Source of the DNA: Arcuatula senhousia
Taxonomy: Eukaryota > Mollusca > Bivalvia > Mytilida > Mytilidae
Direction: 5' to 3'
DNA: 64,000 bases
Assembly: GCA_963971305.1 (NCBI GenBank)
Contig: OZ020308.1
Span: 32,517,275 to 32,581,274 of the forward strand
Shown here: one piece after another, positions 22,979 through 32,768 of the stretch
Layout of the letters: the number at the start of each line of letters is the position of its first letter
Position numbering within the stretch: position 1 is the first letter of the stretch
Translations under genes and position numbers: made by a program
Notes under the pieces: generated by a model
Databases searched by the model: none
Seen by the model: the letters and a program-made list of their open reading frames with translations, nothing else
Told to the model about the DNA's origin: nothing

Positions 22979-23613
22979 GGCGAATAGGCCCGCAGCAGCG
23001 CTAAGCTTGTCGGTAAAAGTCCACTAAAGAGCGCTCAGAAACCTGAGTGAGTGAGTGAGTGAGTTGGTGTTTTACGCCCGTGCAACGCTATATAGGTTAT
23101 TTACAGGCGATGAACATGAAAAGGATGATAAAATGAACATAAAACGATGATGATAAATGGAATATATATGGGGATGTGTTGGGACACAAAAGACCGGTAA
23201 ATTTTGAAGAACCACAGGAAAAGGGGAGAGGTGGGTAGGGGCGGAAAATTCAGCCCTGACATCGAGAGATGCGGGGTCGTCAGGCGATAATGCGGAAAAC
23301 CTGACCGCTAACCATAGTGGTGCACCGTGTTGTGAAAAATGTCACGTTCCTCGCACGTTAAAGAACCCTGCTGCAGGTCTCGGTAAGAGTAGGACCCGTA
23401 GGATCCCCATGCAGGAGGCAAAATTTCCCGTCCCTACCCATCACTCCTTTTTCCAGTGGCAGTCAAAACTCTCCGACCCGATTGGCCTTGTGTCCCCATT
23501 TCCTCCACTTCATCATCATTTCATGTTCATTGTATCACCATTTTCATGTTCATCTCCCGGATATAGCCGAAATCGTGCTGCTTGGGAGTAAAGCACTAAC
23601 TAACTAACTAACC
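22975..23613. mobile_element. Composite of two SINE types, rearranged
   Basis: A short SINE head (GGCGAATAGGCCCGCAGCAG, plus strand, to about 23035) is followed by an inverted SINE tail (23044 to about 23252, minus strand, starting at GAGT repeats) and then by a second SINE type (about 23253-23613) with TCGCACGTTAAAGAACCCTG and a tail of ACTA repeats. The two SINE types share a 3' module, AAATTT(T)CCcgcCCCTACCCA-like. The order indicates at least two insertions plus an inversion or deletion. Confidence 0.7.
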
Positions 23614-24420
23614 ATTTGGTCCAAGTTGTCAGATGACCCCTTATAGGGGTTACATGTTTTTGCCCTATAGTATGAAAAGTATTGCAGATAAAGAAAAGCT
23701 ATTGCTTGCTTATATGTTCAGCTCATGTAGCTCTACAAAAGTCTCAATAGGGTCGAAGTTGTCAGATGACCCCTAATAGGGGTTACGGCCCCTGATATAA
23801 TGTTTTTTCATGTTTTTGGCCTATGGAATGAAAACTATTGCAGATAGAGAGAAGCTGTTGCTTGCTTAAATGTTCAGCTAGTTTAGCTGTACAAAAGCCT
23901 CCATAGGTTCGAAGTTGTCAGATGACCCCTTATAGGGGTTACGGCCCCTAAAATGATGTTTTTTCATGTTTTTGGCCTATAGAAAGAAAACTATACCGAA
24001 AAGAGAAAAGCTGTTGCATGCTTAAATGTTCAGTTCATTTAGCTGTACAAAAGTCACAATAGGATCGAAGTTGTCAGATGACCCTTAATAGGGGTTACCG
24101 CCCTTAAAATAACCTTTAAATTTTTGTTGGCCTATAGAATGAAAACTATAGCAGATAGAGATAAGCTGTTGCTTGCTGAAATGTTCAGTTTATTTAGCTC
24201 TACAAAAGTCTCCATAGGGTGGAAGTTGTCAGATGACCTCTTACAGGGGTTACAGCCCCTACAATAACGGTTTTTCGTGTTTTTGGCATATAGAATGAAA
24301 ACTATAGTAGATAAAGAAAAACTGTTATTTGCTTATATGTTTAGTTCATTTAGCTCTACAAAATATAGGGTTGACATCAAGACCAGGGGAGCGATTTAGG
24401 CTCCTGGGAGCCTCTTGTTT
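23614..24420 (+). repeat. AGCTCACCTG family repeat, copy 4, 5' truncated
   Basis: The interior is a tandem array with TTGTCAGATGACC at about 23625, 23758, 23914, 24070 and 24225, giving a period near 156 bp. It ends with GGGGAGCGATTTAGG, a short hairpin and CTCTTGTTT. The interior matches copy 3 (15289-16490). The 5' hairpin is missing; the start abuts the SINE tail. Confidence 0.75.
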
Positions 24421-24472
24421 TCTGTATGCAGTCATGACACATGTTCATTGTGTATATGGATTTCATACATAC

Positions 24473-25104
24473 CTTCCGAACTACCAGGTCCCGTGCGGGG
24501 CCCGGGTGGCGAATAGGCCCGCAGCAGAGCCTAGCTTGTCGTAAGAGGCGACTAAGGGTCTTGGGATTCTGACGTCGGGTCAGTGCTCAGCCCACAGAGC
24601 GACCAAGTGTGTACCCTAGGTGGCTGAATAGGGTAGCCCTCGTCCGCGGGGGTTGTCGGGTCTATAATACGGAAACCCTGACAGCCGACCATAGTGGGCC
24701 AACGTGTGTGAAGAGTGCCACGCTTCATGCACGTAAAAGACCCCTTTGTGGACCGCCAAGTAGTGCACCACATAGGCTGAATTTTCCGCCCCTACCCACC
24801 TCTCCCCTTTTCCTGTGGTTCTCCAAAATTTACCGGTCCTTTGTGTCCCAACCCATCCCCATATTTCATTTATCATCATCGTTTCATGTTCATTTTATCA
24901 TCCTTTTCATGTTCATCGCCTGTAAATAACCTATATAGCGTTGCACGGGCGTAAAACACCAACTCACTCACTCCGAACTACCAGTATCTTTAGCTTCTAC
25001 TTTAGTTATCCTTGGCAAGTTACTAGTACTAGTACATGGAGTTGTATCGTTGTCCTCAACTTCAGGGATCAACATTTTGTTGTCAAACTGATTCTTTGGA
25101 CTGT
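24473..25104 (-). pseudogene. Exon-like segment split by a SINE, unidentified gene
   Basis: Without the SINE, the minus strand shows an acceptor (ATTCTTTCAG before 25104), an open frame of about 44 codons and a donor (GTATGT after 24473). The coding parts are 24985-25104 and 24473-24487, total 135 bp, entered with two bases and left with one, as for 20208-20339. The peptide is acidic and Ser/Thr-rich and has no known motif. The SINE (24488-24971) with its 13-bp duplication sits inside. If this was an exon it is now broken. Confidence 0.3.
24488..24971 (+). mobile_element. SINE-like element, copy C, 13-bp target duplication
   Basis: A full copy with head CCCGTGCGGGGCCCGGGTGG, A-box-like TGGCGAATAGG and ACTC tail. 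TCCGAACTACCAG lies on both sides (24475-24487 and 24972-24984). Sequence is close to copy D at 28730, suggesting fairly recent spread. Confidence 0.85.
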
Positions 25105-25575
25105 CTGAAAGAATATAGATGAATGTAAATTTTGTGACTACATTTGTAGTTGTGATTGAAAGCAAATTATCCATTGTACAAAATATTTTAAGACAACATT
25201 AGGTAATCAACGATTACAAAGTTTGCTTCTTAATGGCGATTACTGGATTTGACAATGCGAAGGGTGTATTGCCATAGGCAGTTTGCGTTGTTTGTTGATG
25301 TTCGGATTTGTGCTGTTGCGTGAAGTGTTTGCCGATTTTGTCTTTGCTCCTTGGACTTTTGACTTATGAATAGTCAATGGATGCCTCTGCTACTTTCGCA
25401 ACACTAAGGTACCCATTTTCTCTGCCCGCCCAACATTCATCATTAAAATAACCCAATTATTCACTGCATGCAAAAATTGGACAGGTCGAAATGCAACATT
25501 TAATTTTTGATATTTGGACTTGATAATCATTAGCATGCAAGACATTGCCTAAAGATAGTCATATCGATTTTACTG
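25105..25575. other. No confident gene; possible decayed PLE flank
   Basis: Near 25300-25430 a few phrases (TTTTGTCTTTGCTCC, GGACTTTTGACTTATGAATAG, CCTCTGCTACTTT) loosely resemble a plus-strand Naiad 3' end. The similarity is too weak to annotate. Confidence 0.3.
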
Positions 25576-26072
25576 AAAGAAGCAGAGGTACCAATGGGGT
25601 ATCAGAATGTCAAAAGTCCGAAAGGGCAGAGACTAAACCAGTAAACACAAACAAGAACGGGACAAAAACAGACAACACGTAAAACATGGTAACACAAAAC
25701 AACTGAATATCAATCAACAACGCGAACTCCAGTCGAAACAAGAGTGAACTCAGGTGCTCCGGAAGAGTAAGCAGTTCCTGCTTGCTATAGCACACCCGTC
25801 GCGTTGCCAATAGTCCATTCAGCGTGTCAAATCCAGTAAAGGAAGACAAAACAACACACTATGACAAACCAACATCTGCACTCATCTGAGAGATCGAAAT
25901 CCCATATTTGTCTATAAGTGCATGATGTCTTCCGTAAAATTTCTTGAGTGAAGACAGCAACCGAGGAGCAACATAACCCTGTGTGAGCAATTTTTGCGTC
26001 AGACGTGTCGCTCTGCTAAGGAAATCGATGTAAGTCCCGCACGCTCTGGAGTAACGAATCAATTGAGATCAA
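25576..26072 (-). mobile_element. Naiad-type PLE, 5'-truncated copy (3' end only)
   Basis: The 497 bp match 60536-61032 with about three differences, more than 99% identity by eye. It includes the last 67 codons of the RT frame (ending IDKYGISISQMSADVGLS at 25859) and the 3' untranslated region with the AGCAGAGGTACCAATGGGGT end. It breaks off at CAATTGAGAT, followed by a small CAATTGAG repeat at the junction. 5' truncation is the usual fate of target-primed retroelements. Confidence 0.85.
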
Positions 26073-27039
26073 TTGAGTATGAATGTCATACAAAATTTGG
26101 ATACGTGTACCTTTGTCTTAGAATAGAAAATTTCATGTTTTGTTAATTGTTGAGCTTAATTATTATACTGCCTACCTGGAAAAACGTTTGAGCATGCAAA
26201 AGCCTCAAATGCTGGTGCCCGATCTATGAAAGTGTTAATTAGCCATGGCGACATGTCGCGGGTATGTTAATATATTTTACACAAAATCGATGTTCAATAT
26301 AAAGTATACTTTGAAGCGGATATTTTCGTCATAATATTTGTCAGATACAACTTTGAAAAAAAAATGAAATATCCGTTGGTTTCACTTTCGTTTCTGCTAT
26401 TTTTTTTTATTTTTCGGAAACATCAATGTGTTACGTGACCGACAAAAGGGGGTAATTTAATGTAATTTGACTCCTTAGTTGGAAGAATAAAGCTCTCTGT
26501 AAAGGTAAACACTATTTTGATGCTAGATATATCCACTTGTATTCCACATGTTTCAGTGAGAATTAGCATACAGTCAGCATTTATCCATATCTTTAAATTG
26601 CAGATGCTGATGACTTTTATCAACTTTTAGCTTTATATGGCTCTTTGAAAGAAAAAAATATTTATACTTTACTTGCTAATACACACATATTAAACATACA
26701 ATGTAGGACACAATTCATATATAAATCCACATTTAAATTAACATTGTTTTAAAAATAAATATCAGCTTACAATAATGTATTTTTTATCAACAATAGTCTT
26801 GCAATTTCACATGTCCTAAAGTTGCAGCCACTATAATATTACCAATCAATCAGTTTATTGGATAAAGCTCATGAATTAACAATGCAATGTAATCCAAAAG
26901 ACATATAAAAGTAAGACATAAGTATAAAATGTAAATAAGGTGAAATAAAACATTTTTGTCCCAATATTTCAAGTTATAATATTACATTATATTAATTAAT
27001 TCATGATTTTTGGCCTAATATCTGTATACATGTACATAT
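26073..27039. other. No recognised gene
   Basis: AT-rich sequence up to the Gypsy 5' LTR. No frame, repeat ends or motifs stand out. Confidence 0.45.
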
Positions 27040-27262
27040 TGTGACAGTATTGGTCTGGCGGTGCACCCAACAGCGGAGGAATCTGTGGGATCCGCGTCTG
27101 CATTTTGGTATAATAAAGTTTAATGTCGTCTGATCAACCACGTTGTTTTCTTTCTCTGAGTGATTAAGTCTGTGTGACTGCTGTTGCCTGTGCGGCTGTG
27201 CATTTTACAATATAGGTTGTCCTGTGTGGTATATCTATTCTGTATTTTGTAATTCTGTAACA
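27040..27262 (+). repeat. Gypsy 5' LTR
   Basis: It starts TGTGACAGTATTGG and ends TTCTGTAACA, with TG...CA ends. An AATAAA lies near 27110. It is 223 bp and matches the 3' LTR at all but four positions. The left flank ends in ATAT, matching the right flank of the 3' LTR. Confidence 0.92.
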
Positions 27263-27264
27263 AT

Positions 27265-27282
27265 TGGCGTCGTCGACAAACG
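27265..27282 (+). promoter_or_regulatory. Probable tRNA primer-binding site
   Basis: TGGCGTCGTCGACAAACG begins two bases after the 5' LTR. TGG complements the CCA end of a tRNA, as in primer-binding sites. I cannot name the tRNA. Confidence 0.5.
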
Positions 27283-27971
27283 GGAAACGGGGAAATTAGC
27301 TTTTTTACACAACCCGACGCCTGCAAATTTTTTACTTTGTGTTTAAATTTTGCAAATTCCCATCTCATCGTAACATTTCCATTGTGATACAATCAAACAA
27401 TTCATTTCATTCAAGTAGAAACACGGGATAATTTATTCCATTGCGTAACAAAATACCCAGTTTATGTGTTTGCGATTGACACATTTTTCTCGCACGATTA
27501 TTTTCACAAAAATCTTACCTTCATTTGCACATATTATCAAAGTATCCACCCACAAAAAAATCACATTACTAGAATTCCAGAGATACACTTAAAAATTTCG
27601 ACACAAACAAAATAAATACACACGTTTTTACTTTCGATTCAGTACTAAGAGTTATTTTTAGCAGAGAAACAAGAGGCTCCATGTTAGTTTTTATTGATTA
27701 AAAATTCAACTTAAAAAGCTAACATGTTACTGTATTTACCATGAACTGTTGTGAAAATGGTCAAATTGATTGTATGAAATATTGTTTCTAATTTTTGTGT
27801 CGTTTATTACATAGCTTGTATTTTTTGTATGAATAAAGTGTTCTGACACATAATACAAAAATACTAATTTGATTGATATTGTTCTGATTTTTGTGTCATT
27901 TATTACATACATTATATTGTAAATTGTGTTTTTTGGTATAAATAAAGTGTTCATATAATACAAAAAAAACA

Positions 27972-28729
27972 ATGAATGCTGACAATCCCATATACATTCA
28001 AGAGGCTAGTGTGGAGGAATTTCAACAAATTCCAAAAATAGGTAAAGCCAAAGCAGGTAAATTAGTTATGCTTAGGGAGATCCAAGGCTTCCTTGACTTA
28101 GCTGATTTAATAAAGTGCACTGGCATAGTTCAGGAGGACTGGGAAAAATTGATATCAGAAGGGAGTGTGGTTATTAAAGGCCTGAGCTCAAAAAAGAGGG
28201 AAGCAAAGTTGTTGTCTGAAAAAATAAACCAACTAGAGTTAGACAGAGTCCAGCTTAATGCTGAAAGTCAAAGATTAAATGAAAATAATCAGATACTGAA
28301 AAGACAAATGGAAGAAAAGGATAGAATTTGGCAAGAGAGATTGCAAGACTATAAATCAATGAAAGAGTCCCAACCGCTTCAATTGAAAAGTGAGACAACG
28401 ACACAAAGTGACACTGATAGCTTATACAGAGTTAGCGGAAGCAAATATGAATCACCATTATATGACTCGAGAAGTACGTGTCAACCTGCGAGGGAACACT
28501 CGATACCAGCATCATCTATGGACAGCTACAATTTTTCAAGACCAATGCCATCAATGGTGAGTTCAGTATTCAGTGCTCACAAAAGTAATTCAGAATATTA
28601 TGTTGACGATGACCAAACAGAAACTAGAAGGAGATCTAAAAAGAGTCATAAGCGTCAATATTCTACCCCAAAAGCAAGAGGCAAAGAAAAAGAATACAAT
28701 CCAGGTTCCAGTTCTTCAGAAAGTGACTC
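27972..28729 (+). CDS. Gypsy Gag, N-terminal part with helix-hairpin-helix
   Basis: The frame opens at ATG 27972. Residues about 10-60 form a helix-hairpin-helix DNA-binding-like motif (VEEFQQIPKIGKAKAGKLV then REIQGFLDLADL), resembling the ComEA/PolX type. A coiled coil follows (about 75-125, LSEKINQLELDRVQLNAES and on), then a Ser-rich and basic region (RRRSKKSHKRQ). HhH motifs are not a usual part of Gypsy Gag; here it may tether Gag to DNA. The frame runs into a SINE at 28730 and would stop there at 28814. Removing the 505 bp of SINE plus duplication leaves the frame continuous with 29235 onward, so the insertion is what broke it. Confidence 0.8.
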
Positions 28730-29234
28730 GTCCCGTGCGGGGCCCGGGTGGCGAATAGGCCCGCAGCAGAGCCTAGCTTGTCGTAAGAGGCGACTAAGGG
28801 TCTTGGGATTCTGATGTCGGGTCAGTGCTCAGCCCACAGAGCGACCAAGTGTGTACCCTAGGTGGCAGAATGGGGTAGCCCTCGCCCGCGGGGGTTGTCA
28901 GGTCTATAATACGGAAACCCTGACCGCCGACCATAGTGGGCCAACGTGTGTGGAGAGTGCCACGCTTCATGCACGTAAAAGACCCCTTTGTGGACCGCCA
29001 AGTAGTGCACCACATAGGCTAAATTTTCCGCCCCTACCCACCTCTCCCCTTTTCCTGTGGTTCTTCAAAATTAACTGTCCCTTTGTTTCCCACCCCACCC
29101 CATATTTCATTTATCATCATCATTTCATGTTCATTGTATCATCCTTTTCATGTTCATCGCCTGTAAATAACCTATATAGCGTTGCACGGGCGTAAAACAC
29201 CAACTCACTCACTCACTCACTCAGAAAGTGACTC
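28716..29234 (+). mobile_element. SINE-like element, copy D, inside Gypsy gag
   Basis: The SINE body is 28730-29220. The 14-base TCAGAAAGTGACTC occurs at 28716-28729 and 29221-29234, a clean target duplication. Head, A-box-like block and ACTC tail match copy C. It inserted after the Gypsy element was in place and split the gag frame. Confidence 0.92.
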
Positions 29235-30252
29235 TACCTCAAGTTCTGAAGAAGACTCATATCGTCAGTCAAAACGTCGTTCTACCCGACATAGTCGCAG
29301 ATCGCATAGCCCATCAATGCCTAAGTTACCCACATTTAATGGAGAGGGTAATTGGGATTCATTTATCTATCAATTTGAACGGATAGCAGATCGATATGAT
29401 TGGAGTGACCGAAAGTGCAGGGAAAGGCTTCTTGATTGTCATAAAGATGGAGCACTGGAGTTCGCCAAGGAAATTAGAAGCAGGGAATATGGGAAACTAA
29501 AGAAAAACATGACTCGTCGATTTAGCAGAAAGGAGGCACCTATAGCGGCCAGACGCCAACTAATGTATATCAGACAAAAAGAAGGTGAATCAATAGAGGA
29601 GTATTCTCAAAGAGTACAGTTCCTATGTATGGATGGTCATCCTGAGGCAAGGGAAGAAACGATAGATCAAATTGCTGTTGAGGCGTTTTTACGTGGCTGT
29701 AGAGATAAAGATGCTGCTAAATGTGCCATGGAGAAAAATCCAAAAGATATATACAAAGCGTTGAAGTACGTGAAGGCTTCTATTAACAATCAACAGGCAT
29801 TGTTCGGGTCTTCAGACAGGTCATATTCAGCCAGGCAAGTGACATTTGCCGAAGGAAATAATGCTAGAAATTATTCCCCATCTAGAGCACCTCAATCATT
29901 GGACGATATTCATGCTCAGGGAGGTTCAAGGCTTCCTTATCATGAAGAGAAATCCGAGGTGTCGCAACTTTTAAAAGCAGTCACAGAACTTGTACAAAAA
30001 CTAGATGTACGAGGAGGATCCTATGCTCGATCTAATAGTACATCTCCAAATAGGATGGTTCGGGGAAGGTCACCGACACCGCCACAGAGTCCAAACAGAA
30101 CTCGGAAACTATGTTACAAGTGCAGAAAACCAGGCCATTTTGAAGCTAATTGTCCAGAACGTAATATTGAAAAACAACAATCTGATTCAAGGAGAGAATC
30201 TTTAAACGAGAATCGACTGAGCCTGACGGCCAAGACTCAGTCTCAGAACTAG
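29235..30252 (+). CDS. Gypsy Gag, capsid and zinc knuckle part
   Basis: After the SINE the frame continues to a TAG at 30250-30252. The capsid region (about 29310-29800) has the retrotransposon Gag pattern PKLPTFNGEGNWDSFIYQFE, ARRQLMYIRQKEGESIEEYSQRV and FLRGCRD. A single CCHC zinc knuckle follows (CYKCRKPGHFEANC, near 30112-30153), which binds element RNA. Frames shift by -1 at 30201-30207 to make Gag-Pol. This part has no start of its own. Confidence 0.85.
30201..30242 (+). promoter_or_regulatory. -1 ribosomal frameshift signal (gag-pol)
   Basis: In the gag frame the codons read TCT TTA AAC, giving the canonical slippery heptamer T TTA AAC at 30201-30207. A 7-base spacer is followed by a perfect 7-bp stem, GACTGAG (30215-30221) with CTCAGTC (30236-30242), loop 14. 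The -1 frame is open from 30184 through the protease to 30938, and the gag stop is 43 bases after the slip. All parts fit a -1 frameshift signal. Confidence 0.85.
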
Positions 30253-30938
30253 AAAGAGGCCGATCATCATTAGACCCACATATAGTGTATAAATATAATG
30301 AAAGCTTAGATACTGTCAAAGTAAGAGAGGTTGTAGTGAGACGCGAAACGGCTTCAATTGGGTCCAGTTTGATTATACCTTTAACACTTAATAAAATGGA
30401 AACATATGCTGTTGTCGATTGTGGGGCCGAGGCTACTTTAGTCAGTAAAAGAATTTTGGAAGAAACTGGATTTGGGATAAGTGCAGGAGAGAAGGTCCTT
30501 CTTAAAGGAATAGGTCATGAACCAGTGGTTGGATTCGAGATACCTAATTTTCCAATAATAATAGATAACATGAGTTTCAGCACAGTCGTCTACGCCGCTG
30601 ACCTTGAGGACCCAATGTTGATAGGTTTAGATTTTTTACTACAAAATAGTTGTGCAGTTGACTTTAAATCCTGTACCTTGCAACTTGGAAAGAGATTCAT
30701 CAAAGCTTCACTTAAACGTAGTGCTGGTGGAAACGACATTCAGGTGTCGAGGGTGTTAGTCAAGAAGTCCCTCTATATCCCCCCTTATTCAAGGGCACTG
30801 CTGTCATTGCACTCTGGTTCATTACCAATACCGGAAAACGAAATGCAAGTGTTTGAATCCACATATGACAACCAACAAGTTGTACTTAGTTCATCAATCT
30901 ACAATAATACCTCTAACTTTAAAAAACATGTGCGGTAA
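30208..30938 (+). CDS. Gypsy Pol: aspartic protease
   Basis: This is the -1 frame relative to gag. It has the retropepsin pattern TYAVVDCGAEATLVS (near 30405-30450; catalytic Asp in DCG), a GIGHEP flap-like stretch and the closing IGLDFLLQNSCAVDF. It would mature Gag and Pol. The frame stops at 30936-30938, apparently because of a one-base change in the A run at about 30921-30926, since related Pol sequence continues in another frame. No start codon is needed given the frameshift signal. Confidence 0.8.
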
Positions 30939-31450
30939 ACCTCTTTGACAAAGGGATAGTCATTCAAGAGGGAACTGAAGTAGGAATAATCACCCCAGCT
31001 GCGGAGATCATAGAGGACTATCCTGACGAGTTTTGTCAGATAAGAAAGATACAATGTACAAAACTTCCCAACACGGAACAACACAATAATTCAGATACCA
31101 GTGGGTTTAGGGAGGCAATATCACGTTTCCTTAATCCTACAGCCAAAATTGAAGATAATCTAGAAGAAAGCACTAGTGGTGCTGCCATGAACGGGAAGGC
31201 TGAATGCTTTCTCTCTACGGAAGACATAGTCCAAGGACATGCAATATTGGATTTGGAAGGTAAAAAGGGCAGTTCCTCTAATTTAGATGTATCCAAGCAA
31301 GAGCAAGACTGTATTCCACCTGTGGAGGAGAAAAGTACAGATCCCGAGTCTGGTTTTGGGAAGGCAAGTTGCTCTCTCAAACCAGGGAACTCACAGAAAT
31401 GTCAACCGTCAGATGCCGAAATGACAACACATGAGTCGGGGATTGATTGA
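30930..31450 (+). pseudogene. Gypsy Pol linker between protease and RT, displaced frame
   Basis: An open frame continues from about 30930 (VNLFDKGIVIQEGTEVG) to 31450. The start resembles the post-protease region of Gypsy Pol; the rest is acidic and low in motifs. It ends in a small ATTG microsatellite (about 31440-31461) that shifts the frame before the RT. It is a broken part of pol and not a gene. Confidence 0.6.
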
Positions 31451-31481
31451 TTGATTGATTGGTATCTGCTAGTCGGGGAAG

Positions 31482-32768
31482 GCACAAGGCTTTCTCAATT
31501 CAGATGAACTGACGGAGCTTGAAAGTAAACTCCCATCTCATTTACAGGACCTTTTTAGAAGATCATGCGAGGAGTTAAACAAGGAAGAGGTCTTGCAACT
31601 TTCGGATTTGTTGCTTGAATACCAAGATGTTTTTGCTGTTCATGATTTAGATATAGGTTGCATAACAGGAGTTCAACATCATATTAATACAGAAAATAAC
31701 ACCCCGGTCAAGCACAAAATGCGTAGAACTCCGTATGGGTTTGAACACGAAGAAGAGGAGTTCTTGACAAAACTGTTGAATGCCGATGTAATTAGACCAT
31801 CTGAATCTGAATGGGCTAGTGCACCAGTTTTTGTACGAAAGCGTGACGGAAGTGTAAGATGTTGTTTAGATTTTAGAGATTTAAATGCTAGAACTGTGAA
31901 GGACTCGTTTCCGTTGCCAAATATAGGCGACTGTCTGACAACACTGGCTGGTTCTTGGTTTTTTAGTACCTTGGATCTAACGTCTGGTTACTATCAAGTG
32001 GAACTTGCAGAAGAGGATAAAAAGAAAACTGCATTTGTAACAAAGTAAGGATTGTTTGAGCATAATCGGATGCCAATGGGGCTTTGCAACTCGCCTGCTA
32101 CCTTTCAGAGAGCCATGCAGTTAGTCCTTAAAGGAATGACATGGAAAGAAGTTCTTGCTTATTTAGACAATGTAAATGTTCTTGGAAATAATTTTGCAGA
32201 CCATCTAGCAAATCTATCTATAGTTTTTGACCGATTCAGGCAGTTTAACTTAAAACTAAAGCCGAAGAAGTGCACTCTGTTCCAGAGTTCTTGTGAGTTT
32301 CTTGGGAAACATGTGAGTCGAGATGGTGTTAGTATTTCTCCAGACAAGTTAGATTGCATAATGGAATGGCCAGTTCCGAATAATAAGAAAGAATTACAAG
32401 CATTTTTAGGCTACGCAAACTACCACCGTGAACATGTACAAGGGTATGCTGGAATGACTGCGGTGCTATATGAACTGACAAGTCCTAAAAGTGAGTTCCA
32501 TTGGCAGGAGTGTCACGAGACTGCATTTGGTACTTTAAAGAATGCCCTTACATCTGCACCTTGTCTTGCTTTTCCACAACAGGAAGGACTTTTTATTTTA
32601 GACACCGACGCGTCCCATAATGCAATTGGTGGGGAGTTATCTCAAAAACAGTCGGGAGAGGAAAGAGTAATAGCGTATGCCAGCAACGTGCTAATTGCTG
32701 AACAAAAAAAAATATTGTACTACAAGGAAGAAATTGCTAGCAGTAGTGAAATTTTGTCGCCAATTTAG
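31482..32768 (+). pseudogene. Gypsy Pol: reverse transcriptase and start of RNase H, inactivated
   Basis: The RT is recognisable from DLLLEYQDVFAVHD through RKRDGSVRCCLDFRDLN, FFSTLDLTSGYYQV and MPMGLCNSPATFQR. A TAA at 32046-32048 interrupts it between FVTK and GLFEHNRM in the same frame. The catalytic box reads YLDN (about 32159-32170) where YLDD is expected, so the second catalytic Asp is Asn. RNase H starts at LDTDASHNAIGG. The frame is lost in an A run near 32702-32711. The enzyme encoded here cannot be functional. Confidence 0.85.

Noticed and set aside
22470..23027. Intact 185-residue transposase
   Set aside because: The last residues come from a SINE head and the N-terminal part is frame-broken, so this is a truncated pseudogene.
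24552..24929. Open frames of 70-106 residues within SINE copies (also 17000, 19300, 28800, 51400)
   Set aside because: The same frames recur in every SINE copy in both orientations and follow from its GC-rich, stop-poor sequence; not a protein gene.
28716..30252. Two separate genes on either side of the SINE
   Set aside because: The target duplication and frame arithmetic show a single gag interrupted by an insertion.
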